Source: Streptantibioticus cattleyicolor NRRL 8057 = DSM 46488 (GTDB taxonomy: Bacteria > Actinomycetota > Actinomycetes > Streptomycetales > Streptomycetaceae). Taken from it: 64,000 nt of DNA. Under the pieces are notes generated by a model. It made no database searches, had not been told where the DNA came from, and saw nothing but the letters and a program-made list of their open reading frames with translations. The first letter of the stretch is position 1; every line of letters starts with the position of its first letter. The position numbers and the translations under genes were made by a program. Of the stretch, positions 50,659 to 58,395 are shown piece by piece. Where the stretch lies: contig NC_017586.1 of the NCBI RefSeq assembly GCF_000240165.1, positions 2,976,001-3,040,000 on the forward strand. The letters are read 5' to 3'.

Positions 50659-52893
50659 ATGGCTTACAAGCGCTCGGACGGTGGCCTGTCGGCGGCCCGA
50701 CAGGCCGTGAAGTTGCTCGGCGTCAGCGTGCTGTCGGGGGTCGTGCTCGCGGGCATCGCGCTGCCGGCCACCGGTGCCCTCGGGCTGACCGCCAAGGGCG
50801 CCGCCGCCGGGTTCGACCAGCTCCCGGGAGAGCTGAAGCGCCCCCCGCTGAGCCAGGCCTCCCGGATACTCGACGCCAACGGCGGCCTGATCGCCACCGT
50901 CTACTCGCGCGACCGGGTCTCCGTACCGCTCGACCGGATCAGCCCGACGATGCAGAAGGCGATCGTCGCGATCGAGGACGCGCGCTACTGGAAGCACGGC
51001 GCGATCGACGTCAAGGGCGTGCTGCGCGCCCTCAACACCAACGCGACCCAGGGCGGGGTCGCCCAGGGCGCCTCCACCCTCACCCAGCAGTACATCAAGA
51101 ACGTCTTCATCGAGGAGGCCGGGGACGACCCCGACAAGGTCGCCGAGGCCACCCAGCAGACCCTGGGCCGCAAGGTCAAGGAGCTGAAGTACGCGATCCA
51201 GGTGGAGAAGGAGCTGGGCAAGCGCAAGATCCTGGAGAACTACCTCAACATCACGTTCTTCGGCGAGCAGGCGTACGGCGTCCAGGCCGCCGCCCAGCGC
51301 TACTTCAGCACCGACGCCGACAAACTCACCCTGGACCAGGCCGCGCTCCTCGCCGGCCTCGTCCAGTCGCCCACCCGTTACGACCCGATCAACGACCCCA
51401 AGGCCGCGCTCACCCGGCGCAACACCGTGCTCTCCCGGATGGCCGACCTGCACGACATCACCCGTGCCCAGGCCACCGCGGCGCAGGCCCGGCCGCTCGG
51501 CCTCAAGCCCAGCATCCCGCGCAACGGCTGCATCACCGCCGTCCAGGGCGCCGGCTTCTTCTGCGACTACGTCCGCGAAACCTTCCTGAACAACCCGGTC
51601 TTCGGCAAGACCCGGGAGGCCCGGGCCAAGCGCTGGACCGAGGGCGGCCTGACCATCAAGACCACCCTGGACCCCAAGGCCCAGGCGTCCCTCCAGGCTT
51701 CGGTCACCAAGCACGTCTACACCACCGACCCGGTGGCCACCGCGGTCACCATGGTGGAGCCCGGCAGCGGCAAGATCCGGGCCATGGGCCAGTCCCGGCC
51801 GTACGGCTTCGGCGCCCACCAGACGCAGATCAACTACTCGGTCGACCGCAACATGGGCGGCGGCCTCGGCTACCAGCCCGGCTCCACCATCAAGGCGTTC
51901 ACCGCCGCGGCGGCCCTGGAGAACGGGATGTCGGCGACGCAGAGCTACCCGTCGCCGTACCAGATGCCGTACCCGGACGTCACCGACTGCTCCGGCCACC
52001 GGCTGCACGACGACGCCTCGGTGCCCAACGAGAACAAGTCCGAGGTCGGCCCCTACACCATGCCCGAGGCCCTGCAGAAGTCGATCAACACGTACTTCGT
52101 CTCGCTGGAGGCCGACACCGGGCTGTGCAACGTGGTCAAGATGGTCAACAACCTGGGCATGGACAAGCGGGCCGGCGGCGGCTCCTTCGGCCTCGGCGCC
52201 TCCTTCACCCTCGGTGCCAACGAGGCGTCCCCGCTGGACATGGCCGCCGCGTACGCCGCCTTCGCCAACGGCGGCGTCTACTGCGCGCCGACCGCCATCG
52301 AGTCGGTGACCGACACCTCCGGCAAGTCGCTCCCGGTGCCCCAGGAGTCCTGCCACCGGGCGATGTCGCAGCAGACCGCCGACACCATCAACACCATGCT
52401 CAAGGGCGTGGTCGACGACGGTACGGGCAAGGAAGCCGGCCTGAAGGACCGGGACAGCGCGGGCAAGACCGGCACCACCGACAGCCGCTACGCCGCCTGG
52501 TTCGTGGGGTACACCCCCAACATGTCGGCGGCGGTGTGGGTCGGCGACCCGGCGCACCACGTGCAGATGTACGACATCACCATCGGCGGCGTCTACCACC
52601 AGAAGGTCTACGGCCAGGACACCCCGGCCCCCATCTGGCAGGACGCGGTCAGCGGCGCGCTGGCCGGGGTGCCGGCGGAGAGCTTCCGCACCGTCAACAT
52701 CCCGACACCGGACAAGAAGGGCGGCCAGGACGCCCAGAAGCCGCAGACCCCCGCCGGTGACAAACACGATCACGGCCGCGGCCACAACAACGGCAAGGCC
52801 CCCGGCGGCCCCGACCCCCAGCAGCCCCCCTTCAACTTCCCGCCCGGCATCATCGCCGGCAACGAGAACGGCGGAGGCCTGACCTGGCCCTGA
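50659..52893 (+). CDS. Class A penicillin-binding protein (glycosyltransferase-transpeptidase)
   Basis: 744 aa. A membrane anchor (about residues 17-45) precedes a GT51 domain with catalytic glutamate in IEDARYW (Glu106) and GASTLTQQYIKN. The penicillin-binding domain has GSTIK (SxxK, about 411-414), SINTY (SxN) and GKTGTTD (about 601). It polymerises and cross-links peptidoglycan outside the membrane. The C-terminal 65 residues are a disordered His/Lys/Gly/Pro tail; no PASTA domain is present. It is divergent from wblA, as in other Streptomyces. Confidence 0.95.
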   Translation: MAYKRSDGGLSAARQAVKLLGVSVLSGVVLAGIALPATGALGLTAKGAAAGFDQLPGELKRPPLSQASRILDANGGLIATVYSRDRVSVPLDRISPTMQKAIVAIEDARYWKHGAIDVKGVLRALNTNATQGGVAQGASTLTQQYIKNVFIEEAGDDPDKVAEATQQTLGRKVKELKYAIQVEKELGKRKILENYLNITFFGEQAYGVQAAAQRYFSTDADKLTLDQAALLAGLVQSPTRYDPINDPKAALTRRNTVLSRMADLHDITRAQATAAQARPLGLKPSIPRNGCITAVQGAGFFCDYVRETFLNNPVFGKTREARAKRWTEGGLTIKTTLDPKAQASLQASVTKHVYTTDPVATAVTMVEPGSGKIRAMGQSRPYGFGAHQTQINYSVDRNMGGGLGYQPGSTIKAFTAAAALENGMSATQSYPSPYQMPYPDVTDCSGHRLHDDASVPNENKSEVGPYTMPEALQKSINTYFVSLEADTGLCNVVKMVNNLGMDKRAGGGSFGLGASFTLGANEASPLDMAAAYAAFANGGVYCAPTAIESVTDTSGKSLPVPQESCHRAMSQQTADTINTMLKGVVDDGTGKEAGLKDRDSAGKTGTTDSRYAAWFVGYTPNMSAAVWVGDPAHHVQMYDITIGGVYHQKVYGQDTPAPIWQDAVSGALAGVPAESFRTVNIPTPDKKGGQDAQKPQTPAGDKHDHGRGHNNGKAPGGPDPQQPPFNFPPGIIAGNENGGGLTWP

Positions 52894-52902
52894 CCCGGTC
52901 AC

Positions 52903-52940
52903 CCAACGCGCCCCGGACCTGTCGGTCGGGGGCACGTTGG
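52903..52940 (+). terminator. Terminator after the PBP gene
   Basis: CCAACG and GCCCC pair with GGGGC and CGTTGG around an inner GGACC/GGTC. One mismatch. Confidence 0.5.
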
Positions 52941-53104
52941 TGTGTTGGGGGGCGTGTTGGGGGCGGGGCGCAGCCGGGGGCGCCGCGCGTCCCGGGGGCC
53001 CGACAGGCGCGACGGGCGAGCCGTGAACCGTTGACCCGCCGGGGGACGGGGCGCGTCCGGCGGCGACGGGCGAACCGGGGGCGCCTACCGCCGGGCGCGA
53101 GCCG

Positions 53105-53572
53105 TCAGGTGCTGAGCCGGCGCTTCACCGCGGCGGCGACCCGGCCGCCCTCGGCGCGGCCGGCGATCTTCGCGTTGGCGATCTTCATGACCGCGCCCAT
53201 CGCCTTGGGCCCCTCCGTCCCGGAGGCCGCGGCCTCCGCGACCGCCTCGTCGACCAGGGCGCCCAGCTCCTCGTCGGTGAGCTGCTTGGGCAGGTATTCG
53301 GCGAGGATCTCGCCCTCGGCGCGTTCCCGGGCCGCCGACTCCGACCGGCCGCCCTGCTCGAACGCCTCCGCCGCCTCGCGCCGCTTCTTCGCCTCGCGGG
53401 TGATCACCTTCAGCACCTCGTCGTCGGAGAGCTCACGGGCCTGCGTACCCGCGGTCTCCTCCTTGCTGACGGCCGAGAGGGTGAGCCGGAGCGCGGCCAG
53501 CCGGACCTCGTCACGTGCCTTGAGGGCAACGGTGAGGTCCTCCTGAAGCCGCTGTTTGAGCGTCGTGGTCAT
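53105..53572 (-). CDS. GatB/YqeY-domain protein
   Basis: 155 aa from ATG 53572. The N-terminal helices (LKQRLQEDLTVALKARDEVRLAALRLTLSAV), EVLKVITREAKKRREAAEAFEQGGR, ILAEYLPKQLTDEEL and the C-terminal AMGAVMKIANAKIAGRAEGGRV are the full YqeY family pattern. The domain is related to the tRNA-binding tail of the GatB amidotransferase subunit. The cellular function is not firmly known. No strong SD; the upstream CAGACT hexamer is one base off the leaderless consensus. It is divergent from the metallophosphoesterase. Confidence 0.9.
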   Translation of the reverse strand: MTTTLKQRLQEDLTVALKARDEVRLAALRLTLSAVSKEETAGTQARELSDDEVLKVITREAKKRREAAEAFEQGGRSESAARERAEGEILAEYLPKQLTDEELGALVDEAVAEAAASGTEGPKAMGAVMKIANAKIAGRAEGGRVAAAVKRRLST

Positions 53573-53702
53573 ACCGGGAGTCTGCCATGCGGGGACGGCG
53601 CGGCGCCGGAACATTTCCGGCGTACGCCGCCGCCCGGCGCCCCCGCCGGCGGGAGATCACCAAGATTTCCCGCCCCGCGTGGCGCGTGCAACGATGGGGC
53701 GT

Positions 53703-54656
53703 ATGCGCGCGCGTTACGGGATCCCCTTGGGAATGACAGCGATCGGCGCGGCCGGGGTGGCGTACGCCGCCGGCTACGAGGTCCGGTCCTTCCGGCTGCG
53801 ACGGGTCGAGGTGCCGGTGCTGCCGCCGGGGATGCGCCCGCTGCGCGTCCTCCAGGTCTCCGACATCCACATGGTCGCCGGGCAGCGCAAGAAGCGCCAC
53901 TGGCTCCAGTCGCTGGCCGGGCTCCGCCCCGACTTCGTGGTCAACACCGGCGACAACCTCTCCGACCCCGAGGGCGTCCCCGAGGTGCTGGACGCGCTCG
54001 GCCCGCTGTTGGAGTTCCCGGGGGCGTACGTCTTCGGCTCCAACGACTACTACGGCCCCCGCTTGCGCAACCCCGCGCGCTACCTGTTCGAACGCGCCCA
54101 GGGACGTCACGGCCTCAACGGCAACCCCCCGGTCACCGGCGCCATCCACAACCCGTGGACCGAGCTGCGCGACGCCTTCGACGAGGCGGGGTGGACGGGC
54201 CTGACCAACGCCCGTGGCCGGCTCAAGCTGGACGGCGGCATCGAGGTGGCGCTCACCGGGCTGGACGACCCGCACATCAAGCGGGACCGGTACGCGCAGG
54301 TGGCGGGCGGTCCGGCGGACGACGCCGACTTCTCGCTCGCCGTGGTGCACGCGCCCTACCTGCGGGTGCTCGACGCGTTCACCGCCGACCGCTACCCGTT
54401 GATCCTGGCCGGCCACACGCACGGCGGCCAGCTGTGCGTCCCCTTCTACGGCGCCCTGGTCACCAACTGCGATCTGGACACCCGGCGGGTCAAGGGGCTG
54501 TCCACCCACCGCGCCGGAGGACGCCGCGCCTACCTGCATGTTTCCGCAGGATGCGGCACGAACCGCTACACCCCGGTACGTTTCGCCTGTCCGCCGGAGG
54601 CGACGCTGCTGACGTTGACGCAGCGCGCGGAGGAGCCGGTGCGGGGCCGCCGCTGA
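53703..54656 (+). CDS. Membrane-anchored metallophosphoesterase
   Basis: 317 aa. An N-terminal hydrophobic segment (GIPLGMTAIGAAGVAYAAGY) is followed by a calcineurin-like phosphoesterase with metal motifs SDIH, GDN, GSND (in place of GNHE), VVHAP and GHTHGGQ. It belongs to the YaeI/UDP-diacylglucosamine-type membrane-linked group. Streptomyces has this gene next to the PBP and yqeY. The substrate is unknown; the histidine replaced by serine-asparagine in the GNH motif is common in this subgroup. Confidence 0.87.
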   Translation: MRARYGIPLGMTAIGAAGVAYAAGYEVRSFRLRRVEVPVLPPGMRPLRVLQVSDIHMVAGQRKKRHWLQSLAGLRPDFVVNTGDNLSDPEGVPEVLDALGPLLEFPGAYVFGSNDYYGPRLRNPARYLFERAQGRHGLNGNPPVTGAIHNPWTELRDAFDEAGWTGLTNARGRLKLDGGIEVALTGLDDPHIKRDRYAQVAGGPADDADFSLAVVHAPYLRVLDAFTADRYPLILAGHTHGGQLCVPFYGALVTNCDLDTRRVKGLSTHRAGGRRAYLHVSAGCGTNRYTPVRFACPPEATLLTLTQRAEEPVRGRR

Positions 54657-54720
54657 GAGGTGTCGAACGGGTCGGCGCGCCCGGTCGGGACGGCTCCCGG
54701 ACGCCACGGGGAGCGATGGC

Positions 54721-54726
54721 TACCGT
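54721..54726 (+). promoter_or_regulatory. -10 box for leaderless Pr6Pr gene
   Basis: TACCGT, 6 nt before GTG 54733. Confidence 0.45.
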
Positions 54727-54732
54727 AGCCGG

Positions 54733-55503
54733 GTGACCGATCCACACCTTTCGCCCCTTTCACCGGTGCCCGCGCTGCGCCGGGTGCCGGTGGGCGGCGT
54801 TCCCGGCCGGTCCGCCCGACGGCACCGCCGCCCGCTGACCGCCGCGTTCCGGGGCCTGACCGCGCTCGCGGCGGGCGCGGGGGTGGCACTCGGCGCCCAT
54901 GCCGCCCCGAGCGCGTCACGGTTCTTCGGCTACTTCGCGGTCGAGGCCAACTGCCTGCTGGCCCTGGTCTCGCTCTGGGGCGCATGGCGCGCCTGGTCCG
55001 GCCGGCGCCCGTTGCCCGCGTGGCTGACCGGCGCCGCCATGATCTACGTCACGCTCGGCGCCCTGCTCTTCCACGGTCTCCTCACCGAACCGGCAAGCGG
55101 CTTCACCCTCGGCGCCCCCTTCGCGCCCCCGACCGCCCCGCACCGGATCTCCGCCCAGCTGCTGCACACGGTCACCCCGACCGCCGCCGTCTGCGACTGG
55201 CTGCTGCTCACCGCCCCGGCCCGCTTCCGCCCCGCCCACGCCGTGCTGTGGCCCGCGTTCCCCCTGGCCCACCTGGGCTACGCCCTCCACCGGCACGCCC
55301 TGCTGCTCCCCGGCGCCTTCACCCGCTTCCCCCACCCCTTCCTCCCCCTGCACCCCCACGCCTACCAAGCCCTCACCCGCGACGCCGCCCTGCTCGTCAT
55401 CCCCGTCTGGCTCCTCACCATCCTCACCGCCGCCCTCGACCACCTCCGCCCCACCCCACCCCCCGCCGGAACCGGATTTCGTCTCCGCTCCCCCGTCCGC
55501 TAA
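54733..55503 (+). CDS. Pr6Pr-family integral membrane protein
   Basis: 256 aa with about six spans: [89 protein letters not shown] and [17 protein letters not shown]. The [12 protein letters not shown] and LLHxVTPxxAxxDWLL motifs are typical of the Pr6Pr family (FAR-17a/AIG1-like). Function unknown. GTG 54733. It is the last core gene before the tRNA-Pro and the mobile element. Confidence 0.78.
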   Translation: MTDPHLSPLSPVPALRRVPVGGVPGRSARRHRRPLTAAFRGLTALAAGAGVALGAHAAPSASRFFGYFAVEANCLLALVSLWGAWRAWSGRRPLPAWLTGAAMIYVTLGALLFHGLLTEPASGFTLGAPFAPPTAPHRISAQLLHTVTPTAAVCDWLLLTAPARFRPAHAVLWPAFPLAHLGYALHRHALLLPGAFTRFPHPFLPLHPHAYQALTRDAALLVIPVWLLTILTAALDHLRPTPPPAGTGFRLRSPVR

Positions 55504-55520
55504 AGTAGTCCTCGTTGCAC

Positions 55521-55594
55521 CGGGGTGTAGCGCAGCTTGGCAGCGCGCTTCGTTCGGGACGAAGAGGTCGTGGGTTCAAATCCCGCCACCCCGA
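55521..55594 (+). tRNA. tRNA-Pro (anticodon CGG)
   Basis: Acceptor CGGGGTG/CACCCCG, D-arm GCGC..GCGC, anticodon stem CTTCG/CGAAG around TTCGGGA, T-arm GTGGG-TTCAAAT-CCCGC, discriminator A. Anticodon CGG reads CCG (Pro). It is intact and lies at the apparent left edge of the integrative element. Confidence 0.96.
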
Positions 55595-55610
55595 CAGAGA
55601 AACACCAGGT

Positions 55611-55652
55611 CAGGCCCGGTGCTGAGAGATCAGCACCGGGCCTGGTTTGCTT
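55611..55652 (+). terminator. Terminator after tRNA-Pro
   Basis: A 15-bp perfect stem CAGGCCCGGTGCTGA / TCAGCACCGGGCCTG with a GAGA tetraloop, followed by GTTTGCTTT. Confidence 0.88.
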
Positions 55653-55819
55653 TGTGGCCCCGTTTTGGGAGCCGTTTGGGAGCCAACTTCCAGAAACCGG
55701 CTCCCGGCGGCTCCCAGTGAGCGGCCGTCCGCCGTCCAGCCCGCTCTTTGCCGCTCACGCTGGGAAAGGGTCATCCCTACGGTTGTGCGAGGCCGATCAC
55801 AGGCGGTACGACGATCGCC

Positions 55820-57466
55820 ATGCACCGATGGTCTCCGTTAAATGACCGGCAGCTCGCGCTCCTCACCCGCATCGGGGACGGAGCCGACCCCGTCACGTCG
55901 GACAGCCCAGAGTTCGCCCTCACCGCCCGCGCGCTCAAGGAGCGGCGTCTGATCACCATGCCCAAGCAGGATGGGAAGTGGCAGGCGGAGATCACTGACG
56001 CAGGGCGCTTCTACCTGGAACACGGTCATCACCCGGACCGGCCGGAACCGACGCCGCGCAGGCAGCGGTCGGCGGGTTCCGAGCAACGGACACGGCCGGC
56101 CCCTCCTACGCAGCAGCAAGACACAGCTCCGTCCACGACGAAGCCGGCGCCACAGCGCGCCGCCAAGCCCCCACAGGCGTCGCCGGCGGAAATCGGAGCC
56201 GCCTTGATCGCGGAAGTACAGCAGGCTGGGCGGTTCCTCCGCATCCCGAACCCCAGCGACCAGGAGCGAGCCCGCTACCGCAGGGCCTTCGACGCAGCCC
56301 GGCAGTGTGCGCCCGAGGGGTACCACCTGAAGTACAGCGGCCGGGCGAAGGGGGACTTCTTCCTCGGTCTGCTCAGGGTGTCGGGTGAGGACGACACCGA
56401 GTGGAACCGGATCCGGCTGGCGCGCAGCCGGGTGATCAGCGATGTCGAGGACGTGATCGCCGCTGTCACTGCGGACCACAGCGCCTTCGAGGTCTCGGAG
56501 GAGGTCCTGCCGCGAGTCCTCTCGCTTCTCCGGCTCCTCGCTGAGCAGGCACTCGCCCGCCACGGCGAGATCACGGTGTCCAAGAAGCGCAAGCAGCCCA
56601 GGCCCCTGCTCACCGTTCACGGCAGGACGTACGAGGTCGGCTTCCGCGAACGGCAGAAGCAGGTCCGGTACGTGCCCAAGCAGCCGGGCCGACGTACGTA
56701 CGACTGGCAGCGGGTGACGCCGGCGCACAGGTTCGAGCCCTCCGGCGAGCTGGAACTGCTGATCAGCCAGCACTCGGGCTACGGCTACGGCCACAGCTAC
56801 GGCTGGAAGAAGGAATGGGCCGACACCGCCAAGAAGCCGTTGGAGGAGCAGGTCGGTTCGGTCTTCCGGGCACTGAAGGCTCGCGCGGAGGAGCAGGAGC
56901 GGGCTCGGCTGGAACGGGAGGCGGAGCAGCGGCGCCTGCAAGAGGAGCGGGAGCGGCAGGAGGCGGAGCGTCGGCGTCTGGAGGCGGAGCGGGAGGAGCG
57001 CGAGAGGCGGGAGTGGGAGTCCGCCGTCAGTGCCGCCTCGATCAAGGCGGTGCACGCCCTACGGGCGGAGCACTTCGGCACAGCCCTGGAGCAGTGGAAG
57101 GTGGCTGGAGAGATCCGGGTGTTCTGCGTCGCTCTGGACGAAGCCGCCGCCACATCGGACGACGCCGTCGAAGCCGAGAGGCTGCGAGAGTGGTCGGCTT
57201 GGGGGAAGGCGGAGGCCGACCGGCTGGACCCCACCATGACCGGCAGGGGCCTGGCCGCTCTCGACTTCCACGCGGAGCCGACGGGAGATCAGCTACGGCC
57301 CTTTCTCGGCGGCTGGAACCCGCACCGGCCGGAGAGGGAGCAGCCTGCGGCACGGCCCGAGCCGCCGAAGCCGACCCCGGAGCCGTGGCGCGGCTCTATC
57401 GACGCACGTCAGGATCAAGGCTGGCGATATGGACGCCAAGGTCGCGCTCAATGGTGGAGGCGATGA
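55820..57466 (+). CDS. Uncharacterised cargo protein: winged-helix-like start plus coiled coil
   Basis: 548 aa, no family I recognise. Residues 1-75 (PLNDRQLALLTRIGDG..TARALKERRLITM..KWQAEITDAGRFYLEHG) look like a winged-helix domain. A Pro/Thr/Gln-rich linker (75-125) follows, then a globular part (about 130-330) with YGYGHSYG at its end. A charged coiled coil occupies about 355-400 (EREAEQRRLQEERERQEAE). A helical domain (about 405-510) and a Pro-rich tail end the protein. It is the gene nearest the tRNA in the element; its 3' end overlaps the convergent gene by 71 bp. Confidence 0.72.
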   Translation: MHRWSPLNDRQLALLTRIGDGADPVTSDSPEFALTARALKERRLITMPKQDGKWQAEITDAGRFYLEHGHHPDRPEPTPRRQRSAGSEQRTRPAPPTQQQDTAPSTTKPAPQRAAKPPQASPAEIGAALIAEVQQAGRFLRIPNPSDQERARYRRAFDAARQCAPEGYHLKYSGRAKGDFFLGLLRVSGEDDTEWNRIRLARSRVISDVEDVIAAVTADHSAFEVSEEVLPRVLSLLRLLAEQALARHGEITVSKKRKQPRPLLTVHGRTYEVGFRERQKQVRYVPKQPGRRTYDWQRVTPAHRFEPSGELELLISQHSGYGYGHSYGWKKEWADTAKKPLEEQVGSVFRALKARAEEQERARLEREAEQRRLQEERERQEAERRRLEAEREERERREWESAVSAASIKAVHALRAEHFGTALEQWKVAGEIRVFCVALDEAAATSDDAVEAERLREWSAWGKAEADRLDPTMTGRGLAALDFHAEPTGDQLRPFLGGWNPHRPEREQPAARPEPPKPTPEPWRGSIDARQDQGWRYGRQGRAQWWRR

Positions 57467-58238
57467 CGCCGTGCCCACGGTCGCGTAGGGCCTTGACCGC
57501 CTTCTCCACCAGCTGGCCGAGCCGGATGACCTCTTCGCGCAGTGCGACCAGCTCGTCGTAGCGCTCAGCCTTGTCCTCGCCGCACCACGCCCGGACGGTC
57601 CGCAGGACGGCCGCCTCCGCATCCAACTTGCGGTCGTCCCGACGACGGTACGAGTACCAGGAGGGCTGTGCGCGCTCCTGCTCGATGCCCTGCTGCTTGC
57701 GGTCCACCTCCGGGAGGATCTCGTCGGCGAGGCGGCCCGCTACCTGACGGGCGACGCGTTCGGTGATCGGCCAGCCGGCCAGGCACATGCCGGCACGGTT
57801 CTCGTGCACCATCGGGTCACTGCGGAGCGCGGTGGCATCCATGCCGATGAGCGGCGCCGTCTCGTCGAGTCGGCTCAGTTCCAGAACTCCCGCGTCCGCC
57901 ACCCCTCGGCGGAGGCGCAGCCTGTTCTTCGGCCGGACGAACCCGAGGATCAAGCGTGCGGCCTCGAACTCCGTACCGCCCCGTACGTGGCGTGACGCCT
58001 CGGCCAGTCTGAGCTCTGCCTCGTCATCCGCGCGGAACGCCTCGACGTCTCGCCACGGTGCTACGAGGCAGCCGGGGCTGACCCATTCCTGCAGGCCGGC
58101 GTCATCCCCTTCCAGGAACCGGACATGGACCAAGCCAGACCTGCCACGGCCGCCCACCCGGACGATCTCCACCTGCCTGACAGAGCTGCCCAACTCCTTC
58201 GGCCTCGCGCGGTATGCCCAGTGCTCCCCAGTCTCCAT
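57396..58238 (-). CDS. Uncharacterised Streptomyces cargo protein (often labelled PE-PGRS)
   Basis: 280 aa. It begins METGEHWAYRARP, followed by VEIVRVGGRGRSGLVHVRFL, which resembles a family in Streptomyces commonly labelled PE-PGRS although it has no PE or PGRS sequence. The N-terminal about 60 residues look like a small beta-barrel; the rest is helical (VRGGTEFEAARLILGFV, LVALREEVIRLGQLVEKAVKALRDRG). No catalytic motif is evident. AGGT near the ATG is a weak SD. It converges on the previous gene with a 71-bp overlap, suggesting a paired or antisense-regulated unit. Confidence 0.75.
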   Translation of the reverse strand: METGEHWAYRARPKELGSSVRQVEIVRVGGRGRSGLVHVRFLEGDDAGLQEWVSPGCLVAPWRDVEAFRADDEAELRLAEASRHVRGGTEFEAARLILGFVRPKNRLRLRRGVADAGVLELSRLDETAPLIGMDATALRSDPMVHENRAGMCLAGWPITERVARQVAGRLADEILPEVDRKQQGIEQERAQPSWYSYRRRDDRKLDAEAAVLRTVRAWCGEDKAERYDELVALREEVIRLGQLVEKAVKALRDRGHGVIASTIERDLGVHIASLDPDVRR

Positions 58239-58349
58239 ATACCTATTGAGCCAGGTCCGTTGGCCCCGCTACTGGGCAATCGTCGCAACTGCTGGAGTGA
58301 GACGACCGCGCGGAGTTGACGCGGCCTCGCGCAGGCATCGGGAATACGG

Positions 58350-58384
58350 CTGTGCCCTCCGGCAGTGGTCGCCGGAGGGCACAG
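58350..58384 (-). terminator. Terminator downstream of int
   Basis: A 14-bp perfect stem CTGTGCCCTCCGGC / GCCGGAGGGCACAG with a 7-nt loop, ending 12 bp below the int stop. Confidence 0.75.
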
Positions 58385-58395
58385 CACTCTGTTTG

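Noticed and set aside
55571-58395. Search for the second copy of the tRNA-Pro 3' end (attR) next to int
   Set aside because: No repeat of the T-arm/acceptor sequence was found in the visible part of the element, so the right attachment site must lie beyond the window or the site assignment is wrong.
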